Of a DNA stretch of 52,153 nucleotides, positions 26,815-35,650 are shown in pieces (position 1 is the first letter of the stretch; every line of letters begins with the position of its first letter). This DNA comes from Nitrosomonas sp. (GTDB lineage Bacteria > Pseudomonadota > Gammaproteobacteria > Burkholderiales > Nitrosomonadaceae), in the NCBI GenBank assembly GCA_020446045.1, contig JAGRFM010000008.1, positions 1 to 52,153 of the forward strand. The letters run 5' to 3'. The notes beneath the pieces were generated by a model, which was not told where the DNA came from, did no database searches, and saw only the letters and a program-made list of their open reading frames with translations. The position numbers were made by a program, and so were the translations under genes.

Positions 26815-27802
26815 ACGATTGAAAAGCATGGGTATCATCGGCATGAACCAGCGCAACTTCGGCCTGGTAGCCCGATATAATCCGCGCCGCCTTTATCCGC
26901 TGGTCGATGACAAATTAAAGACCAAGCGCCTGGCGCAGGCTGCAGGTATTACGGTGCCGAAACTGCTTGGCACGCTGCATTATCAGCATGACGTCAAGCA
27001 CCTCAAGGAGATGCTCAGTGCGTATAATCAGTTTGTTATCAAACCGGTTAAAGGCAGTGGTGGAAAAGGCATTCTGGTGATCACCGAGCAAGATCATAAT
27101 CTTTATTACAAACCCAGCGGCGATGCCGTGAAACTACGGCATATCGAACGCCATGTTTCAAATATTCTGAGTGGTTTGCATAGCCTGGGCGGCAAACCGG
27201 ACTCTGTCATGATTGAATCACTGATACAAATTGATCCGGTTTTTGAAGACTATAGTTACGAAGGCATTCCTGATCTTCGCGTCATCGTCTTGAAAGGATA
27301 CCCCATTATGGCCATGTTGCGATTGGCAACCCACGCATCGGACGGCAGGGCCAATCTGCATCAGGGTGCCGTAGGAGTGGGCATTGATATCGGCACGGGC
27401 GAGGCTTTACATGCTGTGCAATACGGTAATCCGATATATTTCCATCCGGATACGCGCAAACCATTCTCTAATCTGGTCGTGCCGCATTGGAACAAACTGC
27501 TTGCATTGGCAGCGGCCTGCTACGAAATGACAGGACTGGGTTATTTAGGAGTCGATATCGTTCTGGACAGGGACCAAGGCCCGATGATTATCGAACTTAA
27601 TGCCCGCCCAGGTCTATCGATACAAGTTGCCAATTTTGCCGGTCTGGCGCCACGTGTTGCGGCCGTTGAAGCTTTAGAAAAAACCGATCCCGACCCGCAA
27701 TCTCGTGTTGCTTTCAGTCAACAGCAATTTGCCGCGAACAGAGATATCATCCGTCCACGAAGACGCACCAGGCAGGCTGCGTCAACACTGATTCTTAATT
27801 AG
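26795..27802 (+). CDS. ATP-grasp alpha-L-glutamate ligase-like protein
   Basis: The 335-aa protein belongs to the RimK-related ATP-grasp group that makes amide bonds with an acyl-phosphate intermediate. The ATP-grasp strands are KTKRLAQAAGITVPKLL, FVIKPVKGSGGKGILVI (about 81-97) and the Mg-binding MIIELNARPGLSIQ near residue 268. The substrate is unknown. It follows the inactive transglutaminase gene with a 20-bp overlap and ends in the TAG that also starts the element at 27799. With the upstream protease it could form an add-and-cleave pair acting on the same peptide, which is inference. Confidence 0.88.
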   Translation: MLLTTVKRLKSMGIIGMNQRNFGLVARYNPRRLYPLVDDKLKTKRLAQAAGITVPKLLGTLHYQHDVKHLKEMLSAYNQFVIKPVKGSGGKGILVITEQDHNLYYKPSGDAVKLRHIERHVSNILSGLHSLGGKPDSVMIESLIQIDPVFEDYSYEGIPDLRVIVLKGYPIMAMLRLATHASDGRANLHQGAVGVGIDIGTGEALHAVQYGNPIYFHPDTRKPFSNLVVPHWNKLLALAAACYEMTGLGYLGVDIVLDRDQGPMIIELNARPGLSIQVANFAGLAPRVAAVEALEKTDPDPQSRVAFSQQQFAANRDIIRPRRRTRQAASTLILN

Positions 27803-27944
27803 GGGGTGTCGTCATGAGTTATGTGCATTTCTGCGCGAGCAGATTTTTGATGAATGTTTGTGAAAAGTACGTGGAGCATAGCCGTAGCTATGTTCAAGTA
27901 CTTTGAATAAATAGGCGCAGAAATCTGTCGCGCGCCCCCCCTAA
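27799..27944. mobile_element. Small inverted-repeat element, family 2 copy 1
   Basis: TTAGGGGG (27799-27806) is inverted as CCCCCTAA (27937-27944). Internal inverted pairs are ATTTCTGCGC/GCGCAGAAAT (27827-27836, 27915-27924), AAAGTAC/GTACTTT (27864-27870, 27898-27904) and CATAGC/GCTATG (27877-27882, 27887-27892). It spans the full gap between two convergent genes and could act as a terminator. Copy 2 is at 52039. Confidence 0.8.
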
Positions 27945-28739
27945 CTACTTGTCATCTTCCGCGTTATCGAGCTTATCGGCTTCCAGTGCGCTAACGACTG
28001 CATGCGCATGACTCCGGTCCGTCAATTTGCACTTGAAATCCAGGCTCACTGTCTCAACGACTTTATTTAATGTTGCACGCGCCGCATACATGCCCATACC
28101 CAGATGGAAAAGCGTCTTAAACGGAACCGAACCGTTAAATAGTCTGGGTATCAATCGTACAACATCCGTTGAACCATCGGCGTAAACAACATCCATCAGC
28201 GCTGGCGGCGGCGAAAACTCTAACGGATCAACAATAGCGCGAACTGCGATAAAAGGTAAATCGGCACGCGCAGCAAATTCAGCGACCATCGCGGTCTCCA
28301 TATCTGCTGCACAAGCACCGGTTTTTTCACCCAGCTTGATTTTTTCCTCCCGGGTGAATAGCGGCTCCTGGGTATCCGTAAGCGTACCGCCAACAACTGT
28401 GAGATAGGAAGGCAGCGATTCTGCGATACGTTCACGCCATTCAAGCGTCACCGGTAAATTCACGCCATTGCTGTGAATCATTTCGGGCAATACCAGATCG
28501 CCGGGCACTAATTTATTATCCAGCGCAGCCGCTACGCCAAAACTCATCAAAGCATCCACTTCATATTCATGCAGGATCTGTGTCGCTTTCAGCGCACCCT
28601 GCGCTCCCATTCCACTCAAACACAGACGCGTTGCGGGTGCTATTCTTGCTATTTTGAACAATGGAAACCGCAGCTTCATCAGACAGCTGGCTTCCGACTT
28701 CAGCGCAGACACGACACCCAATACACAAATTTCATCCAT
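27945..28739 (-). CDS. hpnG: Hopanoid-associated phosphorylase
   Basis: The 264-aa protein has the nucleoside phosphorylase fold: GMGAQGALKATQ, FGVAAALDNKLVPGDLVLP, and ACAADMETAMVAEFA with the substrate-binding Met-Glu. HpnG releases adenine from adenosylhopane to give phosphoribosylhopane on the way to extended hopanoids. It follows shc with 1 bp between, so it is clearly in the same operon. hpnH, which makes adenosylhopane, is not in this window. Confidence 0.9.
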   Translation of the reverse strand: MDEICVLGVVSALKSEASCLMKLRFPLFKIARIAPATRLCLSGMGAQGALKATQILHEYEVDALMSFGVAAALDNKLVPGDLVLPEMIHSNGVNLPVTLEWRERIAESLPSYLTVVGGTLTDTQEPLFTREEKIKLGEKTGACAADMETAMVAEFAARADLPFIAVRAIVDPLEFSPPPALMDVVYADGSTDVVRLIPRLFNGSVPFKTLFHLGMGMYAARATLNKVVETVSLDFKCKLTDRSHAHAVVSALEADKLDNAEDDK

Positions 28740-28740
28740 A

Positions 28741-30711
28741 CTACGACTCCCCTTCTCTGGTTAAAGCACGGTAACGCGCCAAAGCCCATACGGGGAAATA
28801 TTTGGAATAACCGTGATACTTCAGATAAAAAACACGCGGAAATCCTGGCGCGGTAAACCACGGTTCTTCCCACAGGCCATCGGACGATTGCGTACGCAGC
28901 AGATAATTGACACCATCCTGAACCGCTTGGCTTTTCACTTCGCCAACGGCCATTAAACCGAGTAGCGCCCAGGCCGTCTGAAACGATGTGCTGGACTCAA
29001 AACAGCCAGCCTGCTGCAAATCAAAGTAGGAATCATTGGTTTCGCCCCAACCGCCATCTTCACGCTGCACAGACTTCAACCATTGCACGGCGCGCCGAAT
29101 GGAGATATGGTCTGTTTCCAGCTTGGCCAACCGTAAAGCTTCAAGCACTGACCATGTGCCATAAATATAGTTTGTTCCCCAACGACCAAACCAGGAACCA
29201 TCAGCTTCCTGCTCTCTCAGCAAGAATTCAATGCCACGCTGGACGGCTGCCTGGTGATCTGGTTTACCGTACAGACTGAGTAATCCGACGCACCGTGCGG
29301 TGACATCACTGGTGGGCGGATCAATCAATGCACCGTGGTCGGCGAACGGAATTTCATTAAGATAGTGATACGTATTGTCAACGTCAAACGCTGCAAAACC
29401 ACCGTTATTGGACTGCATACCAGCGAGCCAATTGGCAGCACGATCAATTGCCTGTTGATATGTCTGCACATTAGTAAGTGTCTGCGCCTGTACCAAAGCC
29501 CAGGCCACCGCAGCCGTGTCGTCCAGATCCGGATAATGCGGGTTGGCGTATTGAAACGCCCAGCCGCCACCCGGTAAATCGGGGCATTTATCACGCCAGT
29601 CTCCGGGTTCGTCCAATACCTGTTTGGTGATTGTCCAGTCCATCGCTGCAAGCACGGGTTTCTGATCCGTTTCCGGATCTTCCTGCAAAGCCAGCCCGGT
29701 TAACACGGTATCCCAAATGGGAGATGTACAGGGTTGGCACCAAGCCTGTTCACCTTCGTTGATCAACAATCCGAGCAGCGCATTTTTGCATTGCACTCGA
29801 TTGGGATGATCTTCCGGATATCCCAACAAAGCCAGTGCTTCATAAGCATTGACCATAGCCGGAAAAATGGCGCCTATACCGCATTCACCGTTTAACCGCT
29901 CAAGCGTCCAGCGTTCAGCGCGGCGAATCGAATAACGGCGCATAAATTCAGGCAGGCGCGGTTCAAATTTAGATAAAATGCGTTCCACCCACATAAAGAA
30001 ACGCTTCAAGCGCGTTTCCGCATGAGGGAAATAATCCTTTTCCTGTTCAGGTGGAATGGTAAATAATTCACGAATATCGACATTTTTCGGATTTGCCGCT
30101 TTCGCTTTTAAAGTACACAAAATGGAAAGCGGCACCATGACGGTTCGCGACCAGTAGGAAATTTTACTCAGATGAAACGGGAACCAGCTTGGCAATAAAA
30201 TTAATTCCGAAGGAACCACCGGCACCCCCCGCCACGGTATCTGCCGGTACATGGCGAGCAGCAACCGGGTAAATACATTTGATCGGGCTGCGCCACCGTG
30301 CTTCAGAATGGCCTCACGAGCTCGAACCATATGCGGTTCATCGGGAGAGTCTCCTACCAGTTTCAAGGCATAATAGGATTTAACCGTACAACTGATGTCA
30401 AAATCGCCACCGTAATACAAAGGCCAGCCATTATGCGAGGAATCCTGTTTTGAACGGATAAATCGCGCGATTTTGTTTTCAAGCACGGTATCGATCTCAT
30501 TCATAAAATGCATCATGAGAATATATTCGGCCGGTATCGTACAATCCGCTTCTAATGGGAAACACCAGTGACCACCCGGTTCTTGCATAGACAATAACGC
30601 TGACCGTGCTTTATTGAATTGTTCGTCGAGTACTGCCGCACTCGTTTCATCTTGCTTGGTCAAACCAGCATCATTCTGGCTTATTTTTAAATTTTCATGC
30701 GTTTGGTTCAT
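28741..30711 (-). CDS. shc: Squalene-hopene cyclase
   Basis: The 656-aa enzyme cyclises squalene to hopene. The catalytic acid motif DLDDTA is at 395-400, and several QW repeats are seen (for example GGWGETNDSYFD and GSWFGRWGTNYIYG). The N-terminal SALLSMQEPGGHWCFPLEAD is typical. Length matches bacterial SHCs. It is membrane-associated and sits between hpnG and an MlaA-like gene. Confidence 0.97.
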   Translation of the reverse strand: MNQTHENLKISQNDAGLTKQDETSAAVLDEQFNKARSALLSMQEPGGHWCFPLEADCTIPAEYILMMHFMNEIDTVLENKIARFIRSKQDSSHNGWPLYYGGDFDISCTVKSYYALKLVGDSPDEPHMVRAREAILKHGGAARSNVFTRLLLAMYRQIPWRGVPVVPSELILLPSWFPFHLSKISYWSRTVMVPLSILCTLKAKAANPKNVDIRELFTIPPEQEKDYFPHAETRLKRFFMWVERILSKFEPRLPEFMRRYSIRRAERWTLERLNGECGIGAIFPAMVNAYEALALLGYPEDHPNRVQCKNALLGLLINEGEQAWCQPCTSPIWDTVLTGLALQEDPETDQKPVLAAMDWTITKQVLDEPGDWRDKCPDLPGGGWAFQYANPHYPDLDDTAAVAWALVQAQTLTNVQTYQQAIDRAANWLAGMQSNNGGFAAFDVDNTYHYLNEIPFADHGALIDPPTSDVTARCVGLLSLYGKPDHQAAVQRGIEFLLREQEADGSWFGRWGTNYIYGTWSVLEALRLAKLETDHISIRRAVQWLKSVQREDGGWGETNDSYFDLQQAGCFESSTSFQTAWALLGLMAVGEVKSQAVQDGVNYLLRTQSSDGLWEEPWFTAPGFPRVFYLKYHGYSKYFPVWALARYRALTREGES

Positions 30712-30814
30712 AAAATGATCGATAGGGTTAATATGGAATTCAGCAAAATCGTAATGTGGTTCGAATTATGATGAGTACATCAAATTATTGTTAATAGATT
30801 AACACCCAGGAAAC

Positions 30815-31648
30815 TCATCCTGGCGGCTTTTCATTTCCTTTTACATCAAATGGATTATCCAGAAATAATTCTTCATCATCATAAAGTTTGAGTGGTGGAT
30901 TTCCATCGTAAATCAAAAATTCACGTTGTTGTAGTGAAGCTTCCCGGACGAACAAATAAGGGTCCAGTGCAGCCTGGTCACGAATACGCATCGGTCCGGC
31001 AAGACGCGCACGCTTGTCAATCGCACCCAGCACAGTCAATGGCACAAAGACGGGAGCACCGACAACATAACCGGCATAAAACAGCACATTGGTTACGACA
31101 GTTACGGGTACGCCAATCACATCGCGCTCACTACTCGGCCCCATAATCGGAATAAACAGGTACGATCCCGAATCAAAACCCCAAACCGCCAGTGTCTGAC
31201 CAAAATCCTCGTCATGCTTCTCTAATCCCATATGCGTAGCCATGTCAAACAACCCTAGCATGCCAATAGTCGAATTGACTGCAAAGCGCAACCCATCGAA
31301 AAAGCCCTGTTTTATTTTTCCCTGCAAAAACGCATTGAGCACGACATTGGGATAAGATAGATTGTCATAAAAATTTCCGATTGATCGCTGAGCCGCATTA
31401 GGCACATAATCAACATACGCATCAACCACAGGCTCAAAAAGCATTCGGTCTACTTTGTCTGTAAAATTGTAGGATACCCGGTTAATATCTTCATGCGGGT
31501 CAATCGGATCTGTATCGACGCCGTCTTTTTTTGCAATCGTTGAGCAACCTTGCAGCATCAAAATACAAAACAACAAAACGATAGTCTTGCACAAATTATC
31601 GTTTGCCTTAGGGCATAAGTCACTGAAAACCTTAACCACCTCACTCAT
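30815..31648 (-). CDS. mlaA: MlaA/VacJ-family outer-membrane lipoprotein
   Basis: The 277-aa protein has lipobox LMLQGC (Cys35) and the VacJ core. The core includes DPHEDINRVSYNFTDKVDRM, RSIGNFYDNLSYP and the signature DFGQTLAVWGFDSGSYLFIP with IMGPSSERD. MlaA removes mislocalised phospholipids from the outer leaflet through MlaC and the MlaFEDB ABC transporter. No other mla genes are here. Its position inside the hopanoid operon suggests hopanoid or lipid trafficking, by analogy with the MlaC-like HpnM. Confidence 0.9.
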   Translation of the reverse strand: MSEVVKVFSDLCPKANDNLCKTIVLLFCILMLQGCSTIAKKDGVDTDPIDPHEDINRVSYNFTDKVDRMLFEPVVDAYVDYVPNAAQRSIGNFYDNLSYPNVVLNAFLQGKIKQGFFDGLRFAVNSTIGMLGLFDMATHMGLEKHDEDFGQTLAVWGFDSGSYLFIPIMGPSSERDVIGVPVTVVTNVLFYAGYVVGAPVFVPLTVLGAIDKRARLAGPMRIRDQAALDPYLFVREASLQQREFLIYDGNPPLKLYDDEELFLDNPFDVKGNEKPPG

Positions 31649-31729
31649 TTACCAATGAAACCGAACATATCATAAAGTGTGCTATTTTAATATGAGAAGA
31701 CTTTGTCATGTCACAAAAAACAATAATGG

Positions 31730-32746
31730 TTATGTCTGCTGCAATAACGGCAGGCGGCGATTGATCAACCCCTTTTCGAGCAACCACTCGATTTCGTCTG
31801 CCAATGCCTGAAATACAGGACTCTGGAGCAAACCCAACTCGTTAATAGCTTTATTACTATCGAAATACATGGGATAGCGCGCCAGTCTTACGCCTGTTAA
31901 TGGCGCTCTTGGTTGACGATGCGTCACATGATCTGCAAAAAACTCACACACCGCACCTGTTGCCAGGGCAATCCAAAATGGAATACGTATCTTAGGCATC
32001 TCCAAACCGGTGACTTCCTCAATCTGGCCCAAAAATTTACTCAGCGTCAAATTCTCATTCCCCAGAATATACCGTTCCCCATGCCGCCCATGATCAGCTG
32101 CAAGAATGTGTCCGGTTGCAATATCCCGAACATCAATCATATTGAATCCACATTCCAAATAAGCCGGTGTCCTGCTATTGATAAAATCAAGAATCATGCG
32201 GGTCGGTGGCGTGATCCTGCGATCACCGGGTCCTATTGGGAGAGTGGGCGCAACAATCACGACAGGCTGACCCTCTGCTGCAGCTTTAAATGCGGCCTGC
32301 TCCGCAAGAAATTTCGAGCGACAATAGGGGCCGGGCATTTCCTGAATAAGACGCTTTACCGTTGAATCAACCATAGCTTCGCGGCGTCCTTTGCCAGTCA
32401 GGATCGATTCGGTAGATGTATACACGATAACTTCCAGATCATGCTTGGCTGCTTCCTGCAGTACCGTACAGGCGCCTTGATAATTGACACGCCGAAAATC
32501 ATTTTTATCGATTGCCCACAAATTCGGGTTTGCTGCGAGATGATAAAGCCTGTCCACATCTTTTAATGCCTTGCTGACGGTAGCCGCATCACAAATTGAC
32601 CCACACACCACTTCCACATGCTCAGGCAAGGATACATCCGGCAACTCCAGCACCCGGACTGTTTCTCCACATTCCAGCAATTGTTGTACAAGATGCAAAC
32701 CGATAAAGCCACCACCACCCGTAACCAATACCCGGCGACTACTCAC
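31730..32746 (-). CDS. hpnA: Hopanoid-associated sugar epimerase
   Basis: 338 aa from a GTG at 32746, chosen because AAGGAGG lies just 5 bases before it and the protein then starts VSSRRVLVTGGGGFIG, right at the Rossmann fold. Extended-SDR features are the NAD motif GGGGFIG, VYTSTESIL and PGPYCRSKFLAE (YxxxK). HpnA acts in modification of hopanoid side chains. The frame stays open upstream to 32827, but that part looks untranslated. It is the first clear hopanoid gene of the minus-strand cluster. Confidence 0.88.
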   Translation of the reverse strand: MSSRRVLVTGGGGFIGLHLVQQLLECGETVRVLELPDVSLPEHVEVVCGSICDAATVSKALKDVDRLYHLAANPNLWAIDKNDFRRVNYQGACTVLQEAAKHDLEVIVYTSTESILTGKGRREAMVDSTVKRLIQEMPGPYCRSKFLAEQAAFKAAAEGQPVVIVAPTLPIGPGDRRITPPTRMILDFINSRTPAYLECGFNMIDVRDIATGHILAADHGRHGERYILGNENLTLSKFLGQIEEVTGLEMPKIRIPFWIALATGAVCEFFADHVTHRQPRAPLTGVRLARYPMYFDSNKAINELGLLQSPVFQALADEIEWLLEKGLINRRLPLLQQT

Positions 32747-32844
32747 GCCCCCCTCCTTTTTATTTCCTGAAGACAGCGAAATTCTCATTGATGATTTGAA
32801 GACTCTGTCAATACACTCAAGCGACAAAAATAAAAATGAAAGTA

Positions 32845-32880
32845 TTAATCTTTTGTCAGGTCATGTCGTCGAATATTCAT
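32845..32880 (-). pseudogene. Possible exbD stub (11 codons)
   Basis: An ATG at 32880, overlapping the end of exbB by 20 bases, opens MNIRRHDLTKD before a TAA. ExbD proteins commonly begin MNxRR followed by a polar stretch and then a hydrophobic anchor, and exbD usually follows exbB with an overlap or short gap. The hydrophobic part is absent here, and hpnA follows. This would fit a deletion or rearrangement that removed exbD. The evidence is short. Confidence 0.3.
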
Positions 32881-33499
32881 TTCTGTAACTGGCCGTTGTA
32901 CGTGCACCTTGTACAATTTCAACCAATTTCAAGGCCTGCAGTTCCATTTCAATCGCCAAGGCATCAACTTTGGCACGGAAATGACGGTAAAAAATCATAC
33001 TCGGAATGGCGACCAGTATACCAAACGCGGCATTGTAGAGCGCAACCGAGATACCGTAAGCCAGTTGAGCCGGATTGCTGCCCGTCGGAGAATTTGAGCC
33101 AAAAATTTCTATCATACCGACCAATGTGCCAAACAATCCCATTAGAGGACTCAATGCAGCGATTGTTCCAAGTGTTGTAAGGTAACGATCCAGATTATGC
33201 GTGACCACACGACCGACTTCTTCAATCGACTCTTTCATAATCTCACGTGTATTGGATTCATTTTGCAAACCTACTGCGAAGATTTGCCCCAAAGGAGAAT
33301 GCTGCTGAAGTTTGTTAATCATTTCCTGCGTCACGCCACTACGCTTGTATTCGTTCAATACTCTGGGCAATAAATCTTTCGGAACAACGACACTTCTCCG
33401 CAAAGACCATGTTCGTTCACCAATAATGCCAACAGCAATGATAGAGGCAAAAATTATGGGCCAAACCGGCCAGCCCGCAGCTTCAATTAAAGATAACAC
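32861..33499 (-). CDS. exbB: ExbB/TolQ/MotA-family proton channel
   Basis: The 212-aa inner-membrane protein starts at GTG (33499) after a GGGGGAG stretch. It has one N-terminal helix (GWPVWPIIFASIIAVGIIG), a cytoplasmic loop, and two helices around residues 105-185. The core motif is LGTIAALSPLMGLFGTLVGM. It would energise TonB-type or Tol transport with ExbD, but no full exbD follows. It is divergent from xseA. Confidence 0.9.
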   Translation of the reverse strand: MLSLIEAAGWPVWPIIFASIIAVGIIGERTWSLRRSVVVPKDLLPRVLNEYKRSGVTQEMINKLQQHSPLGQIFAVGLQNESNTREIMKESIEEVGRVVTHNLDRYLTTLGTIAALSPLMGLFGTLVGMIEIFGSNSPTGSNPAQLAYGISVALYNAAFGILVAIPSMIFYRHFRAKVDALAIEMELQALKLVEIVQGARTTASYRNEYSTT

Positions 33500-33624
33500 G
33501 CAACAATCTCCCCCAAGTTAGACTTAAATTATGCAAAAAATAGTGTTTAAAATTTTTTCGATGCACACTGTAGCGTGACTCACTGTTTTCAGCAATAAAG
33601 GAATGTGTATTTGCACACAAATTC

Positions 33625-33819
33625 TGTGGATAAGTTTGTGGATAAATTATAAAAATAGCCCCTAAGTTATCAAAATTCAACAGATTCTATCAGATCACAA
33701 CATTCTACATTATTAATAATCACATTACAAAACAATATGTTACAATTAAACAAATAATTATCTATTCATCAAAACAAATTAACGCCTCAAAGGACACTTT
33801 CGGGCTAACGTGTGGATTA
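33625..33819 (+). promoter_or_regulatory. DnaA-box pair in an AT-rich divergent intergenic region
   Basis: The 335-bp gene-free region between exbB and xseA holds two perfect DnaA boxes, TGTGGATAA at 33625-33633 and 33637-33645, 12 bp apart. A one-mismatch box TGTGGATTA lies at 33811-33819. The DNA between is strongly AT-rich. It may be a DnaA-controlled promoter or DnaA titration site. Without dnaA, gidA or parA nearby, oriC is unlikely. Confidence 0.5.
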
Positions 33820-33834
33820 TTTTTCAATACAATT

Positions 33835-35190
33835 ATGGATTTTACGCTGACATCTGACGTTTCACCCAAGATCATAACGGTAAGTGAATTGAATCATAAC
33901 GCTAAAACGGTTTTGGAAAACACTATTCCGTTACTCTGGGTATGCGGTGAAATCTCAAATATCAAACGTTATCCATCCGGCCACTGGTATTTTTCGTTGA
34001 AAGACGCCGATGCACAAGTAAGATGCGTCATGTTCCGTCACAAAAACCAGTTTATCGACTGGAAGCCAATGGATGGTGCACAAGTTGAGGTACTGGCACG
34101 GGTAACGCTTTACGAACCACGGGGCGACTTTCAACTCAATATCGAGACCATGCGCCGCGCCGGCCTGGGTGCTTTATTCGAAGCGTATGAACGACTCAAA
34201 ACAAAGCTTGAAAAAGCAGGGTTGTTTGACGCGTCACGCAAGAAAGCGCTTCCTGCTTTTCCCCGGCAAGTCGGCATTATCACATCGCTTGCAACAGCAG
34301 CACTACGAGACGTATTATCAACGTTAAAACGCCGCATGCCAATGTTGCCGGTTATTATCTACCCTGCACCGGTTCAGGGTAAAAATGCCGCCCAACAAAT
34401 TGCCGCCGCCATAGCACTTGCTTCAAACCGACAAGATTGCGATGCCCTGATACTTTGCCGCGGAGGCGGCAGTATTGAAGATTTATGGTCGTTTAACGAA
34501 GAAGCCGTCGCTCAGGCAATTGCGTCTTGCGCTATTCCGGTTATCTGTGGTGTCGGTCACGAAACCGATTTTACCATTGCCGACTTCGTTGCCGACAAAC
34601 GTGCGCCAACACCCACCGGCGCTGCAGAACTAGTCAGCATACCTGCTGAAGAATTGCAGCAACAATTAAACCGGCTGCAACATAATTTGAAGCGTATCAT
34701 GAAACACGGTATTGAAAACAGAATGCAGAAAATCGATCATCTGTCGCATCGGCTTTCCCACCCTGGTGAACGCATCCATTACCAACTCGTCCGACTGCAG
34801 CATCTGCATGAACGATTTGTGAATCAATGGGCTTATCAGATGGACAAAAGGCGTTGGAAAATCAGCAATATGGATCAGCGTCTACAGCAGATTATCAATA
34901 ATCGCACACACCTTTTGCGTTGCGTTGAACACTGCACTCGGCTATCAAACCGTTTACAACAAGCATTGACACATCATTTTGAAATTTTGTCAGCACAACT
35001 ACAGCATCAACGAATACGGCTGACCCATCTCAATCCACAGGCAATTCTGGAACGTGGCTACAGTATTACCGTTTCAGAAAAAGGGGAAATTATTCACAAT
35101 GCCAATCAACTCCATATAGACGAAAAAATTCAGGTAAAATTTGCAAAGGGACAGGCTGAGGCGATGATTATGCGCATCAAAAACAATTAA
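33835..35190 (+). CDS. xseA: Exodeoxyribonuclease VII large subunit
   Basis: The 451-aa protein has the N-terminal OB-fold (VCGEISNIKRYPSGHWYFSL, DADAQVRCVMF). The nuclease domain follows, with VGIITSLATAALRDVLSTL, LCRGGGSIEDLWSFNEE and GVGHETDFTIADFVAD. A long helical, Gln/His-rich coiled-coil region runs from about residue 280 to 410. It degrades single-stranded DNA with XseB, not seen here. The spacing of the DnaA boxes upstream raises the possibility of replication-linked expression. Confidence 0.96.
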   Translation: MDFTLTSDVSPKIITVSELNHNAKTVLENTIPLLWVCGEISNIKRYPSGHWYFSLKDADAQVRCVMFRHKNQFIDWKPMDGAQVEVLARVTLYEPRGDFQLNIETMRRAGLGALFEAYERLKTKLEKAGLFDASRKKALPAFPRQVGIITSLATAALRDVLSTLKRRMPMLPVIIYPAPVQGKNAAQQIAAAIALASNRQDCDALILCRGGGSIEDLWSFNEEAVAQAIASCAIPVICGVGHETDFTIADFVADKRAPTPTGAAELVSIPAEELQQQLNRLQHNLKRIMKHGIENRMQKIDHLSHRLSHPGERIHYQLVRLQHLHERFVNQWAYQMDKRRWKISNMDQRLQQIINNRTHLLRCVEHCTRLSNRLQQALTHHFEILSAQLQHQRIRLTHLNPQAILERGYSITVSEKGEIIHNANQLHIDEKIQVKFAKGQAEAMIMRIKNN

Positions 35191-35257
35191 CTGAAAATTT
35201 TAATAGCCAGAATCCCAACGAACATGAATTTAAACACCTCCTTAAAAGGATCAAGCA

Positions 35258-35644
35258 ATGCCAAAACTATTTCTATTACTGGGCGCTATTAATACATTTA
35301 TCTGCATTGCACTGGGTGCATTTGGCGCACATGGCCTGAAACATATTCTTACCGATGAAATGCTGGCCATCTACCATACCGGCGTACAATACCATTTCTA
35401 CCATGCCATCGGATTGCTGTTTGTCGGTCTGCTATTGCTGCATTTCGTCAAATCACGCCTGATTGAATTATCGGGGTGGTTTATGTTGCTCGGCATTATC
35501 CTGTTTAGCGTCAGCTTGTATGTCATGAGCCTGACAGAAATACGTGGACTTGGCATGATCACGCCTTTTGGCGGTGTATCTTATCTCATAGCCTGGGCTG
35601 TATTGAGTTTTGCCATTTGGAAAGAAGTCAAAACGCAAGATTAA
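35258..35644 (+). CDS. DUF423-family small membrane protein
   Basis: The 128-aa protein has four predicted helices and the family N-terminus LGAINTFICIALGAFGAHGL. Further motifs are YHTGVQYHFYHAIGLLFVG and MITPFGGVSYLIAWAVL. The family (YgdD in E. coli) has no established function. It has a good AAGGA ribosome site and lies 6 bp before the methyltransferase. Confidence 0.9.
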   Translation: MPKLFLLLGAINTFICIALGAFGAHGLKHILTDEMLAIYHTGVQYHFYHAIGLLFVGLLLLHFVKSRLIELSGWFMLLGIILFSVSLYVMSLTEIRGLGMITPFGGVSYLIAWAVLSFAIWKEVKTQD

Positions 35645-35650
35645 GCAAAA

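Noticed and set aside
33625-33819. Chromosomal replication origin
   Set aside because: Only two perfect DnaA boxes and no dnaA, dnaN, gidA or par genes nearby.
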